Below, in pieces: positions 37,468 to 46,836 of a DNA stretch of 64,000 bases. The stretch comes from Reinekea forsetii (GTDB taxonomy: Bacteria > Pseudomonadota > Gammaproteobacteria > Pseudomonadales > Natronospirillaceae), in assembly GCF_002795845.1 (NCBI RefSeq), contig NZ_CP011797.1, forward strand, positions 186,001 through 250,000, read 5' to 3'. Made by a program: the position numbers and the translations under genes. Under the pieces are notes generated by a model, which saw nothing but the letters and a program-made list of their open reading frames with translations, ran no database searches and was not told the origin of the DNA. Position 1 is the first letter of the stretch, and each line of letters begins with the position of its first letter.

Positions 37468-38727
37468 ATGGTTAAATCAACATCCTTTACCGCTCGTATC
37501 TGGGGCGTACATATTTTCTTGATCACTTTTTTATTTTTCGTGATCTATCCATTGGCCTACGTGGTGTCGATATCTTTTCGGACCGGCCATACCCTGGTCG
37601 ATCCGCAGAATTTTCTGATTCCATCCGATCCGACCTTGGAGCATTGGGCTCTTGCTCTAGAGCAAAACTATACCGGCATGAACCCACTGAAAAAGGATCT
37701 CGACGGCGTCGATCAGGTGAACTTCAACAATGGTATTGGCGACGTGGCGTTTAATGCCGACGGATCTTGGACCCTAAGGGCCAACACCAGCTTCAGTGAA
37801 GAAGACTTCCCGATCCAGTCCTACATGGCCATTGCGTATTTAAATGAAGTGGGCGACAAGGTGGCGCTCAGCGGGTCCGACCCAGACGGTCTGATCGGCC
37901 GTCAGCAGATCGTTCTCGACCTGCCCGGTCAGCGCAGTCGCTATGGGGCGGATGTCCTGTTTCTGGATCCGGCCGGGAGCGTGAGCAGTGAGCTGACCGT
38001 CTATGCCAAGCCCCCTGGGGCTACCCGAACCACGCTGCAATATGGTGGTGCCTATGTCTCGAAGCCGGTTTTTCCAGTCCTGAGTTGGTTGATGAATACC
38101 GTTAAGGTTGCCGTGATCACGGCAACTCTGGTACTGCTCTTGTCAACGACCAGCGCCTATGCCTTTGGCCGGTTGGGTTTTACCGGCAAGGGACCGATGT
38201 TGAAGTCCTTGTTGGTTATTCAGATGTTTCCCAATACCTTATTTTTAACCGCGCTCTATCTGATCTTTGAGAAGTTAGGCAGTTTTATTGGCTTGATGGA
38301 ACTGAACTCGCATTCGGCGCTGATCATCGGTTATATGGGCTCGATGGCTTTGAATATTTTCATGATCATCGGGTACTTCGACACCATCGATGCGGCGATG
38401 GAAGAGTCGGCCTGGATCGACGGCGCAACCCCTTGGCAAACCTTCTATAAGATATTGCTGCCCCTCAGCGTGCCCATATTGGCGGTGGTCTTTATTCTGA
38501 CCTTTATCGGCATCGTCAATGAATATCCATTAGCGTCTATCCTGATATCCGATCTGAATAAGATGACCTTGGCAGTCGGAGCGCAACAGTATATACAGGC
38601 ACAAAATGCACTCTGGGGTGACTTCGCTGCAGCGGCGGTTCTGGCCGGCATCCCAATCACCATCGTCTTCTTGATCTGTCAAAAATTCTTAGTCAGCGGG
38701 CTCACATCCGGGGGCGTCAAAGGCTAG
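37468..38727 (+). CDS. malG: Maltose ABC transporter permease MalG with enlarged first periplasmic loop
   Basis: Second permease subunit. The core matches E. coli MalG: the first helix near residues 10-35, FPVLSWLMNTVKVAVITA, LSTTSAYAFGRLGF, the EAA loop EESAWIDGATPWQTFYKIL, VNEYPLASILI, and the C-terminal FLVSGLTSGGVKG that reaches into MalK. It has 419 residues against 296 in E. coli. The excess lies between HWALALEQNY (about residue 68) and KPVFPVLSWL (about 192), where E. coli has only about 20 residues. The extra segment is polar and looks like one beta-rich domain. malK does not follow; a terminator does. Confidence 0.94.
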   Translation: MVKSTSFTARIWGVHIFLITFLFFVIYPLAYVVSISFRTGHTLVDPQNFLIPSDPTLEHWALALEQNYTGMNPLKKDLDGVDQVNFNNGIGDVAFNADGSWTLRANTSFSEEDFPIQSYMAIAYLNEVGDKVALSGSDPDGLIGRQQIVLDLPGQRSRYGADVLFLDPAGSVSSELTVYAKPPGATRTTLQYGGAYVSKPVFPVLSWLMNTVKVAVITATLVLLLSTTSAYAFGRLGFTGKGPMLKSLLVIQMFPNTLFLTALYLIFEKLGSFIGLMELNSHSALIIGYMGSMALNIFMIIGYFDTIDAAMEESAWIDGATPWQTFYKILLPLSVPILAVVFILTFIGIVNEYPLASILISDLNKMTLAVGAQQYIQAQNALWGDFAAAAVLAGIPITIVFLICQKFLVSGLTSGGVKG

Positions 38728-38746
38728 TCTAGTAGCCGCTGTTGCT

Positions 38747-38773
38747 AAAGCCCGCCGCGTGCGGGCTTTTTTT
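38747..38773 (+). terminator. Intrinsic terminator after malG
   Basis: A 9-bp perfect stem, AAAGCCCGC (38747-38755) and GCGGGCTTT (38761-38769), with a CGCGT loop and a T7 tail ending at 38773. It begins 20 bases after the malG stop, closing the mal operon without malK. Confidence 0.93.
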
Positions 38774-38903
38774 GGCTGAAAGAATTATAAAGCTGGGTAT
38801 GGTTGGCAAGGCCATTATGCAAATAAATCGGGATGAGTGGATAAATGACCTAAAATTCAGTGATAGATCGGGTAAGCTAGTGGCACTTAAACGAGGAAGT
38901 CTG

Positions 38904-40982
38904 ATGTCCGAACCCATTGAGAACCTGCTGATTGGCCCAGAGCACTTTTTAAATCGTGAATTGTCGCTGCTGGAGTTTCATCGCCGGGTCATGGCGCAGG
39001 CGGAAGACAGTCAGATTCCGCTGCTGGAGCGCCTTCGCTTCCTCTGTATCTCGAGCACGAACCTCGATGAGTTTTTCGAAGTCCGGGTGGGTGGTTTAAA
39101 AGAGCGTAATGAGGCCGGTATGACCTTGCCTGGTGCAGACGGTCAGACCCCGGAGCAGCAATTGGAAAAAATTGCCGTCCATTCCCATGTTCTGGTGCAG
39201 GATCAGTACCGAATCCTTAATGAGACGCTGCTGCCCCTGCTGGCTGAGGCCGAAATAGTCGTAGTGAAGCGGGAAAACTGGAGCCAAACTCAAATTGCTT
39301 GGTTGCATGAGTATTTTCATCAAGAGATTTTGCCGCTGCTCAGCCCGATTGGGCTCGATCCGGCCCACCCCTTTCCACGCATCCTGAATAAGTCATTGAA
39401 CTTTATGGTGTTCTTGCAGGGTAAGGATGCCTTTGGCCGCAACAGCGGTCAGGCGATCGTGCAATGCCCGCGATCCTCGCCCAACCTGGTGCGCCTAGAG
39501 GTGCCGGGAGAAGAGTCGGCTAACCACTTTGTTTTCACCTCATCGATCATCCACTTTTTTATGGATGAAATTTTCTTCGGTATGACCGTTAAGGGCTGTT
39601 ACCAGTTTCGGGTGACGCGCAACTCTGAGCTGTTTGTCGATGAAGAAGAAACCGAAGATCTGCGTCGTGCCATTGAAGGGGAACTGATCTATCGGCAGTT
39701 TGGCGATGAGGTGCGACTGGAGATAGCCGAAAACAGTCCCGACCAGATGGTGGCGTTTCTTTCCAAACAATTTGAAATCAAGAGCCCCGACATGTACCGG
39801 GTCAATGGTCCGGTCAACCTCAATCGTTTAGTAGGGCTGATTGATATGGTCGGGCGCCCAGATCTGATGTATCCACCCTTTGAAGCGAACTACCCAAAGC
39901 TGCTTAAACGTAAGGGCAATGTTTTTGATGCGATCAGTAAATCGGATATTCTCTTGCATCACCCCTTCGACTCTTTTTTGCCCGTGGTCGATCTGATCCG
40001 GCAGGCGGCGAAAGACCCTCGGGTTCTAACGATAAAACAGACCCTTTACCGTACGGGCTCCAAGTCGATCATTGTCGACGCGTTAGTAGCGGCCGCTAAG
40101 GCCGGCAAGGAAGTGACTGTTGTCATCGAGCTCCTGGCGCGCTTCGATGAGGAAGCCAACGTGGCTTTGGCCACCCGACTGCAGGAATATGGTATCCATG
40201 TGGTCTACGGTGTTTTTGGCTATAAGACCCATGCCAAGCTGTTGATGGTGGCGCGCAAGGAAGGCAATCGATTGTGTCACTATGTTCATATGGGTACCGG
40301 CAACTATCATCCCAAAACAGCGACCATCTACACTGACTATGGTCTGATGACCAACAATAAGCAGATTGGTGATGACGTCAATCGGATCTTCCTACAGCTA
40401 ACCAGCTTGGGTCGAATGTCGAAACTGGACCGAGTACTGCAAGCGCCGTTTTCGTTGCATAAGACCTTGGTGCGCTACATCGAACGTGAGACTCAAAACG
40501 CCCGAGACGGCAAGCCGGCTCGAATCATCGCCAAGATGAATTCATTGTCTGAGGATGTTCTGGTGCAAAAGCTTTACCAAGCAAGTCAAGCCGGCGTGCA
40601 GATCGATTTGATTGTGCGCGGCGTTTGCCAGGTCACTCCAGGCTTGCCTGGGGTATCTGAGAATATCAGGGTGCGCTCGGTGGTCGGTCGTTTTCTCGAG
40701 CATACTCGGGTGTTTTGTTTCCACAACGCAGGCGAACCCGAGGTGATATTGGCCAGCGCCGACTGGATGACCCGTAATATGTTTCATCGGGTCGAAACCG
40801 GCTTCCCACTGTTATTGAAGAAAATTCGCGAGAAGGTGATTGAGGACCTAGAACTGTACCTGCGCGATACGGCCCAAGCTTGGCAACTGAGCAGCGACGG
40901 CAGCTACCAGAAGGTATTGCCGGAGGACGGCGTTGAAGCCTTATCAGCGCAAATGACGCTCTTAGCGCAGGCAACGCAATAG
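38904..40982 (+). CDS. ppk: Polyphosphate kinase Ppk1
   Basis: Reversibly polymerises the terminal phosphate of ATP into inorganic polyphosphate. It has 692 residues, the usual length. The N-terminal domain starts FLNRELSLLEFHRRV, a strong signature. The catalytic regions include IKQTLYRTG, the autophosphorylated histidine in KTHAKLLMVARK, MGTGNYHPKTATIYTDYGL and the second histidine in FLEHTRVFCFHNAG. ATG 38904 follows ACGAGGAAG; the frame opens 54 codons earlier, but that part overlaps the mal terminator and has no ribosome site. It converges end to end with ppx. Confidence 0.96.
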   Translation: MSEPIENLLIGPEHFLNRELSLLEFHRRVMAQAEDSQIPLLERLRFLCISSTNLDEFFEVRVGGLKERNEAGMTLPGADGQTPEQQLEKIAVHSHVLVQDQYRILNETLLPLLAEAEIVVVKRENWSQTQIAWLHEYFHQEILPLLSPIGLDPAHPFPRILNKSLNFMVFLQGKDAFGRNSGQAIVQCPRSSPNLVRLEVPGEESANHFVFTSSIIHFFMDEIFFGMTVKGCYQFRVTRNSELFVDEEETEDLRRAIEGELIYRQFGDEVRLEIAENSPDQMVAFLSKQFEIKSPDMYRVNGPVNLNRLVGLIDMVGRPDLMYPPFEANYPKLLKRKGNVFDAISKSDILLHHPFDSFLPVVDLIRQAAKDPRVLTIKQTLYRTGSKSIIVDALVAAAKAGKEVTVVIELLARFDEEANVALATRLQEYGIHVVYGVFGYKTHAKLLMVARKEGNRLCHYVHMGTGNYHPKTATIYTDYGLMTNNKQIGDDVNRIFLQLTSLGRMSKLDRVLQAPFSLHKTLVRYIERETQNARDGKPARIIAKMNSLSEDVLVQKLYQASQAGVQIDLIVRGVCQVTPGLPGVSENIRVRSVVGRFLEHTRVFCFHNAGEPEVILASADWMTRNMFHRVETGFPLLLKKIREKVIEDLELYLRDTAQAWQLSSDGSYQKVLPEDGVEALSAQMTLLAQATQ

Positions 40983-42512
40983 CTAGTCGCTCAGTCCGAT
41001 CGGGTGAGTCAGGGTCAAGGCCCCCGGGCCCTTCTTCATTAGGTTGGCCTCGGCGGCTAAGCCCGCCGCTGCCAACGGTTGTGCTTCCCACCAGGCTGGA
41101 GGGGCGTTAAACACCAATGCGCCGTGCTCAACACTGATCGACCAGCCGATGTCTTGGAACTCATTGCGGGCCCGAGTTAGGATGCAGGCCAAGCGAAATA
41201 TTTGCAGCACCACGACAAAGGCGGCGACATCCTCCTTGGGCAACTTGTCGAGTATCGACCAATCCGGCTTCTTGCGTTGATTGCGCACTAGGTAGGCGAG
41301 ACGATTTTGTTCATCATAGCCAAAGCCGGCCAGGTGGCTGTGTTCGATAATATAGCCGCCGTGCACATGGAACTGGTCGTGGTTGATGTCCAGACCCACT
41401 TCTTGCAGTAGGCAAGCCCAGCTCAAGTAGTCCAGCCAGCGGTCATCGAGAGCCATTTTTGCTTGAACCTGTTTGAACAGCTGGAGCGCAATCCGCTGGG
41501 TGCGTTGGGCGTGGATCGCATCGGTATGAAAACGTTTGGCCAGTTCGGTCACCGATCTCTCCCGCATATCCGAGATGCTGTCGTAGCCGAGTAAATCAAA
41601 GAGCACCCCTTCGCGCAACGCCCAAGGCGAGGCTTCCAGTGTATTCAACTTAAGCGCCTGCATGCAGGCGCGGAGCACGATCAGGCCGCCCATGAAGACC
41701 GGCTTACGGTCATTGCTCAGGCCGGGCAGGTTCAAGGCCTCGATCGTCTTCGCCTCGAGGCAATGTTTTATCAGCCATTTTAAGCCGTCGGGGGTAATGG
41801 CCGGGTGGCCGCTCTTCTGGTCGAGGATGCTGGCGATGGTTTTAATGGTACCGGAACAACCAATGGCGCGTTGCCATGTTTGCTGGCGAAACATATTCTC
41901 GAATGGTTCAATCTTCTGTAGGCAATAGATCTCGGCGGCCTTAATGGCGGCCTTGTTGATTTCGCCGTGGGCAAAAAAACGTTTGGTGATCGAGACACAA
42001 CCCATGCCCAGGGATTCCAGCGTCGAAGGCATAAAATCTTGGCCGACGATTAATTCGGTACTGCCACCGCCTATGTCGATCACCAGTCGGGTTAGGTGGT
42101 CGTCCTCAATACCAAAGGCAACACCCTGATAGACCAGACGCGCCTCCTCGGCACCGGAGACGATATGAATACCGACCCCTAGAGTCTGTTCGGCTCGCAC
42201 CAAAAAGGGCGCCGCATTGACTGCCAAACGCAGGGTCCGGGTGCCGACGGCCCGGACTCGGGCTGACGGCAAATGGGCAATGCGTTGCTGAAAACGGCCC
42301 AAGCAATCGAGCGCCCGTTGTTGCGAAATATCGTCCAGGGCATTGTCTTCGTCGAGGCCATAACCCAGTAGAACGGATTCCTTCAGGCGATCGATGATCG
42401 TCAATTGACCGTTTGATACCTTCGCAATGATCATATGAAAGGAGTTCGAGCCCAGATCGATAGCGGCAAACTCTTCATCGCGATTTCGCCAGAAACCAGA
42501 AATTTTCAACAT
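40983..42512 (-). CDS. ppx: Exopolyphosphatase Ppx (Ppx/GppA family)
   Basis: Hydrolyses polyphosphate from its ends; the opposing partner of ppk. It has 509 residues, the long gammaproteobacterial form with a C-terminal helical domain. The actin-fold phosphate-1 motif is FAAIDLGSNSFHMIIAK (near residues 15-30), and the phosphate-2 region is LVIDIGGGSTELIVG (near 140-155) with catalytic Glu upstream in VSGAEEARLVYQG. The C-terminal HD-like region contains HDQFHVHGGYIIEHS. I use ATG 42512; GTG 42515 is one codon earlier. GppA remains an alternative, but length and the ppk neighbour favour Ppx. Confidence 0.93.
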   Translation of the reverse strand: MLKISGFWRNRDEEFAAIDLGSNSFHMIIAKVSNGQLTIIDRLKESVLLGYGLDEDNALDDISQQRALDCLGRFQQRIAHLPSARVRAVGTRTLRLAVNAAPFLVRAEQTLGVGIHIVSGAEEARLVYQGVAFGIEDDHLTRLVIDIGGGSTELIVGQDFMPSTLESLGMGCVSITKRFFAHGEINKAAIKAAEIYCLQKIEPFENMFRQQTWQRAIGCSGTIKTIASILDQKSGHPAITPDGLKWLIKHCLEAKTIEALNLPGLSNDRKPVFMGGLIVLRACMQALKLNTLEASPWALREGVLFDLLGYDSISDMRERSVTELAKRFHTDAIHAQRTQRIALQLFKQVQAKMALDDRWLDYLSWACLLQEVGLDINHDQFHVHGGYIIEHSHLAGFGYDEQNRLAYLVRNQRKKPDWSILDKLPKEDVAAFVVVLQIFRLACILTRARNEFQDIGWSISVEHGALVFNAPPAWWEAQPLAAAGLAAEANLMKKGPGALTLTHPIGLSD

Positions 42513-42592
42513 CACGCTACTCTTAAATTGACTTAAACCGTGAAACCCTTCTAACTGACCAGTCTATCACCTAAACAATTCAGGAGCCTGCT

Positions 42593-43138
42593 TTGACGAT
42601 ACATACCTTTTCTGGCAAACAGCCGCAGTTGGGCGAGCGCGTGTTTATCAGTCCGGCCGGTTATGTGCTCGGCGATGTCACCCTCGGCAACGACTGCTCA
42701 GTCTGGCCCGGGGCCGTAATTCGTGGCGATATGCAGCGCATTCAGGTCGGTCAACGGACGTCGGTACAGGACGGCGCGGTGTTGCACATCACCCATGCCA
42801 GTGCCTACCACCCCGAAGGCTTTCCATTGACCATCGGCAATGATGTGACCATCGGGCATCAGGCCTGCCTGCATGGCTGCAGCATTGGTAATGAAGTTCT
42901 GATCGGCATCGGTGCGACTGTTCTGGACGGTGCCCAGATTGAAGATCGGGTTATCTTGGCCGCCGGCGCCTTGGTGCCCCCGGGCAAGGTCTTGGTGTCC
43001 GGCTTTCTCTATAAGGGCAGTCCCGCGGCCGCGGCGCGCGCCTTAAGCGATGCCGAACTGGACTACTTCCGATACACGGCCGGTAATTACGTTAAATTAA
43101 AGGATCAATATATCAGCGAGGGGCTTGGTGAGTCGTAA
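42593..43138 (+). CDS. Gamma-class carbonic anhydrase-like protein (YrdA family)
   Basis: Left-handed beta-helix hexapeptide-repeat protein of 181 residues. Zinc-binding histidines are visible in VLHITH (near residue 63) and IGHQACLHGC (near 85-92), as in the Cam/YrdA/PaaY proteins. The C-terminal helix LDYFRYTAGNYVKLKDQYI caps the helix. Whether it has carbonic anhydrase activity is uncertain for the YrdA branch. The start is TTG 42593, with CAGGAG 6 bases upstream. It is transcribed divergently from ppx. Confidence 0.9.
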   Translation: MTIHTFSGKQPQLGERVFISPAGYVLGDVTLGNDCSVWPGAVIRGDMQRIQVGQRTSVQDGAVLHITHASAYHPEGFPLTIGNDVTIGHQACLHGCSIGNEVLIGIGATVLDGAQIEDRVILAAGALVPPGKVLVSGFLYKGSPAAAARALSDAELDYFRYTAGNYVKLKDQYISEGLGES

Positions 43139-43451
43139 CCTAGGGGGTATCGTGGGCGGGCCGGTCGGTTGTGCGCGCAGCGTTGAACAGCCTTCGCTAG
43201 GGATTACCTCAAGCGCCAGTGATCACAACCATCACCGGTCATTACTCTGACGGTCAGATGCCAGTGTCATAGCTGAAGAAGTTACCCAAGGTAACAATTT
43301 CTCGTACAGTGGCTGTTACCCAGTCGGGTAGGTATCGAACTGGAAATCGCCGGTTTTCATGCACCATTTTGGGTATTAGCTATCCAAGCCAGCCCTCAGA
43401 TAGAGCGGCCGAGGTGGCGTCTTTTTGCCCGACTTAGACAGAGGCGACCGC
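43139..43451. other. Gene-free spacer with GTTACC repeats
   Basis: This 313-base stretch shows no credible coding frame and no T-tailed hairpin. It holds a short perfect inverted repeat GTTACC-CAA-GGTAAC (43281-43295) and a further GTTACC at 43315-43320 followed by GGGTA. The spaced copies could be binding sites for a regulator, but no promoter was identified. Confidence 0.3.
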
Positions 43452-43643
43452 CTAATAGACTTCCAAATCGGCGTCTTGATGTTCGTTTCGCAAACGCTGC
43501 TGCTCTAAGTGATCTTCAATCGCGCGTCGTGCCGCTAAACGTCGGTGATTGTCATTACGCTTATTTGCACTGCCATCTGCTGGCTTGTGCAGCCCTGAAT
43601 CTTCAATGTTGGAGAGCTCTAGTTTAAAAAGGTTGCTAGTCAT
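43452..43643 (-). CDS. PA3496-like small protein
   Basis: A charged protein of 63 residues without signal peptide. The C-terminal half, RRLAARRAIEDHLEQQRLRN followed by an acidic DADLEVY tail, resembles the Pseudomonas PA3496-type family, whose members are linked to envelope integrity by annotation only. The N-terminal half is polar and variable. GAGGGA lies 11 bases before ATG 43643; ATG 43661 would add six residues without a ribosome site. Function is unknown. Confidence 0.65.
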   Translation of the reverse strand: MTSNLFKLELSNIEDSGLHKPADGSANKRNDNHRRLAARRAIEDHLEQQRLRNEHQDADLEVY

Positions 43644-43852
43644 AGATAGTAATTCCCTCATGGTAACGGCAGCTGGTATATGTCCGCTGTGCGTTGATCA
43701 AGAATCAGCTTGCGATTCGCGGATCAGTCTATTCGTTTCCTATTTCATTTCTGTGAAATGCATCGAAGGAGTGCGGCCACATTGGTTACATATTGTAATA
43801 GGCTTTAGTTTCAGGTCTGAATTAAGCAAGAATAATGCCCAAAATGGCCATC

Positions 43853-43885
43853 TGCAGAGTGATGCCGAGGAAGAGAGACTCTGCA
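43853..43885. repeat. 8-bp inverted repeat downstream of the second GGDEF-EAL gene
   Basis: TGCAGAGT (43853-43860) and ACTCTGCA (43878-43885) are perfect complements around a 17-base loop, 25-57 bases past the minus-strand gene's stop. There is no clear T-run on either side, so it is at most a weak or factor-assisted transcript end. The wider spacer (43662-43909) also has CATTTC-TGT-GAAATG and TTACA-TAT-TGTAA small palindromes. Confidence 0.3.
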
Positions 43886-43909
43886 TGCCTGCGGTGAACC
43901 CGTCGGCTC

Positions 43910-46654
43910 TTAATGGAGCGAGTCGCCAGCTTGGGACAGGGTGTCCAGATTGGTGTGGCGAATTAGCGTTAGCACCTCGGCAGTGGGTAAGGCATGGCTG
44001 ATCAGATAACCTTGGGCATAGTCACAGCCGAGCCGTTCTAAGTAGGACAGCTGCTCCTTGGTTTCCACCCCTTCAGCGACGACCTTCAGCTTGAGACTGT
44101 CGGCCATCGCTAATATGGCCTCGACGATCGGGCTGGGCGCGCCTTGGCGTGCTTCGGCGACAAAGGATTTATCGATCTTCAGGGTATCAATTGGCAGGCG
44201 TTTTAGGTAACTCAGGGAAGAATAACCGGTACCAAAATCGTCCAATGCCAGGCGAACACCGAGTGAGCGCAACCGGTTCAAAAATTCTTGCGCATGATGA
44301 ATGTCTTCCATCAACATACTCTCGGTGAGTTCCAATTCCAGATAGACCGCCGGCAGCCCAGATTGGCATAGCGCATTGTGGACCACGTCATATAGGTCGT
44401 CGCGCCGAACCTGATGGCCCGAAATATTGACTGAAATTGAGATCTCGCCCAGATTCTGTTCACGCCACTCGGCGGCGTCCAAACATGCCTTATTAAGCAC
44501 CTGCTCGCCGATGGCGGCAATCAATCCGGTTTCCTCTGCCAGCGGAATGAAGTCCTGTGGATCGATCAGGCCATTCTCAGGGTGTATCCAGCGTGCCAGG
44601 GCCTCAACCGAATCGATCCGGCCGGTGCGGAGGTTCAGCTTAGGTTGATAGTTAACCGAGAATTCATTTTGGGTGATGGCGCTACGCATGGCTTTTTCCA
44701 TCTGCATCCGTGCCACTGGCTGGGTCGCTAAGCGCTGGTGAAAGAATTGGGCATTATTGCCACCCTGGTAGCGCGCTTGGTTCATCGCGGCAATGGCGTG
44801 ATTAAGCAGTTGGCGCACGTTGCCGTCCTTGACAATGCAGACCCCGATACTGGCGGTGACGATCAACTCATGCTCAGTCACCAAAAAGGGGCGGGTGATG
44901 GCGACCTGTAAATCGGCCAAGCTGGTTAAAAGCCTGTCTTGGTTGCCTTGGTACTCGATGATTAGAGCAAACTCATCGCTCGACAGACGCGCGACCTGAT
45001 GTATCGGTTCGGCAAAATCGTTCAACCGCGCGGCCAAATCCTTTAACAGTTGGTCCCCAATCTCCACGCCGAAACTTTCATTGACCGATTTAAATCGGTC
45101 CAGGTTTAATACGCAGACCGCATAATGGTCCTGTAGTAGATGCTCATGGTCTTGGAACTGACGCAACACGCGCTGGAAATAATCTCGATTGAATAAGCCG
45201 GTCAGGCTGTCGAAATCGGTGCGATCGGAACTCTTATTTTTGGTGCGCTGGTTTGCGGATAGATCCCGACAAATACCGAGATAATGGCATAGGCTGGCAT
45301 CGGCGCGGCGAATGGCGGTCAGATTGATCGATAGGGGAAAGGGCTGGTTCTGACCGCGGATCGCTATTATTTCGCCGCGATAGTGACCCTGAGACCCAAG
45401 CTGCATGGATATACTCTGGGCCTGCTCGGTGTGAATCATTTGCACTAGGGGCTGACCTACCCAGTCACCCTGCGACTGCGCAAAAATCTGGCAAAACATC
45501 CTATTGCATGTGCGTAGCCGCTGCTGCACATCGAGCATAAAGACCCCTTCGGTGCTGTTGTTAAACAGGCTCGATGACAGGGTGAGGTCTTCCTGCAGTT
45601 GCATATCTTGGCTGATGTCTCGGCGCGTCCCGATCATCCGGGCGGGCCGACCTAGGTGGTTGCGTTCAGTAACCTTGCCGATGTCTTCGATCCAACGCTG
45701 CTGTCGTTTATGTGGCAGTTGGACCCTATATCGGGCCTGATAATAGTCGGTCTCGCCGCGCAGATGCTGCTTCAACGCCTTGCGGACAAGTGGCATGTCC
45801 TCAGGCAGGACATAGTCGGTTAGGACAAATTCCTTGCCATTGAGGGTGTCGCTATTGCCAAAAAATTGCGCGGTATCGGAATGATAAACCCGGTGCAGCA
45901 ACAGATCCCAGTCCCAAAAGCCTAGCCCCGAGGCCGCCATGGCCAGATTAAGCTGCGCCTCACTCTGGGTCAGCGCTTGATTGACTTCCTTGCGCAGTTG
46001 AACTTCTCGACTTAGGCGGTGATTAATCTGTTCGACGTCATGGGTGCGCTGGTTGAATCGGTTGAGTAAATCGCTCTGATTTTCGGTCAAGAGTTGGGTT
46101 AGACGCTGCGACTCCAGCTCTTGGCGAATATTGCGCATGGCCAGCTGGTGGCCTAGCGCGGCCGCAAGGCTAAAGAGTGCCATCAGCGGCAGGTGCACCT
46201 GTATCAGGAGGGGGTCATCGGCCTGAAATAAGAACGGAATCGGGATCAGACCAATGGCGCCATCGGTAATCGCCACTAAGCGGCCGTGAGAATAGAGGAA
46301 TAGACTCGCCAGGCCGCCCTCGGCAATGGCCAGCGTCAAACAGAGACCACCCTGTTGGGCAATTGCGGCCCACAACAGCGCATTGACCGAGATCAGTAGC
46401 GTGACGATAGGTACTGGGCTCCACAGCGGAGCAGCGTCCAACCGTCGTTGACAATAGACGTTGGTCGACAAGGCGCATAGGGCCAGCATGGACACAGCAC
46501 CGGCGCTCCACTGACCGATTTGCGGTAAGTCATTGAACAGTTGAAAGACCCCACAAGCCACGCTGACCAACAGCGTCGACCACCAAAAATAGCGGCCATT
46601 GCGCAGTAAAATTTGTGCACGTCGGTGGTGAAGCGTTTCGCTGTCAGTGACCAT
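43910..46654 (-). CDS. PAS-PAS-GGDEF-EAL protein, probable c-di-GMP phosphodiesterase
   Basis: Membrane signalling protein of 914 residues. Order: about six N-terminal hydrophobic helices (about 20-170); a short coiled coil (about 180-240); two PAS/PAC domains (about 235-350 and 355-475); GGDEF (about 480-640); EAL (about 660-905). The cyclase site reads RLSSDEF, with both glycines replaced, so synthesis of c-di-GMP is doubtful. The EAL domain keeps VEALARW, VNISGHQ, ELELTES, ALDDFGTGYSS, KIDKSF and VAEGVE and should be active. It differs from the gene at 13178 in its sensor (multi-helix membrane domain rather than CHASE). It is transcribed away from uvrD. Confidence 0.91.
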   Translation of the reverse strand: MVTDSETLHHRRAQILLRNGRYFWWSTLLVSVACGVFQLFNDLPQIGQWSAGAVSMLALCALSTNVYCQRRLDAAPLWSPVPIVTLLISVNALLWAAIAQQGGLCLTLAIAEGGLASLFLYSHGRLVAITDGAIGLIPIPFLFQADDPLLIQVHLPLMALFSLAAALGHQLAMRNIRQELESQRLTQLLTENQSDLLNRFNQRTHDVEQINHRLSREVQLRKEVNQALTQSEAQLNLAMAASGLGFWDWDLLLHRVYHSDTAQFFGNSDTLNGKEFVLTDYVLPEDMPLVRKALKQHLRGETDYYQARYRVQLPHKRQQRWIEDIGKVTERNHLGRPARMIGTRRDISQDMQLQEDLTLSSSLFNNSTEGVFMLDVQQRLRTCNRMFCQIFAQSQGDWVGQPLVQMIHTEQAQSISMQLGSQGHYRGEIIAIRGQNQPFPLSINLTAIRRADASLCHYLGICRDLSANQRTKNKSSDRTDFDSLTGLFNRDYFQRVLRQFQDHEHLLQDHYAVCVLNLDRFKSVNESFGVEIGDQLLKDLAARLNDFAEPIHQVARLSSDEFALIIEYQGNQDRLLTSLADLQVAITRPFLVTEHELIVTASIGVCIVKDGNVRQLLNHAIAAMNQARYQGGNNAQFFHQRLATQPVARMQMEKAMRSAITQNEFSVNYQPKLNLRTGRIDSVEALARWIHPENGLIDPQDFIPLAEETGLIAAIGEQVLNKACLDAAEWREQNLGEISISVNISGHQVRRDDLYDVVHNALCQSGLPAVYLELELTESMLMEDIHHAQEFLNRLRSLGVRLALDDFGTGYSSLSYLKRLPIDTLKIDKSFVAEARQGAPSPIVEAILAMADSLKLKVVAEGVETKEQLSYLERLGCDYAQGYLISHALPTAEVLTLIRHTNLDTLSQAGDSLH

Positions 46655-46810
46655 AACCCGGCTTTCTAGCGTTGTTTACAGCAGTATAGGCAAGGAAATT
46701 TGGCAGGCGGTGCGGAAAGTCGACTTAATTGATTACCAAAAGAGTGGAAAAACGCGGCCGCTGGATGCCTAAGGCAGATGAGATTGTTCAGACCATCTGC
46801 TACACTTCGC

Positions 46811-46826
46811 CTGTTTTTATATACAG
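46811..46826 (+). promoter_or_regulatory. LexA (SOS) box before uvrD
   Basis: CTGT-TTTTATAT-ACAG matches the gammaproteobacterial LexA consensus CTG-TN8A-CAG with an AT-rich centre. It lies 10 bases before the uvrD ATG, so LexA bound here would cover the promoter or transcript start. E. coli uvrD is also LexA-regulated. Confidence 0.88.
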
Positions 46827-46836
46827 TAGCCCAATT

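Noticed and set aside
38742-38903. N-terminal extension of ppk
   Set aside because: It would begin inside the mal terminator; ATG 38904 has a proper ribosome site and gives the standard Ppk length.
43549-44001. 150-codon plus-strand frame spanning the spacer and the end of the GGDEF-EAL gene
   Set aside because: It overlaps the PA3496-like gene and the EAL domain in antisense, with no ribosome site and no protein-like composition.
46729-46836. N-terminal extension of uvrD
   Set aside because: It would place the LexA box inside the coding sequence, and the encoded residues do not resemble UvrD.
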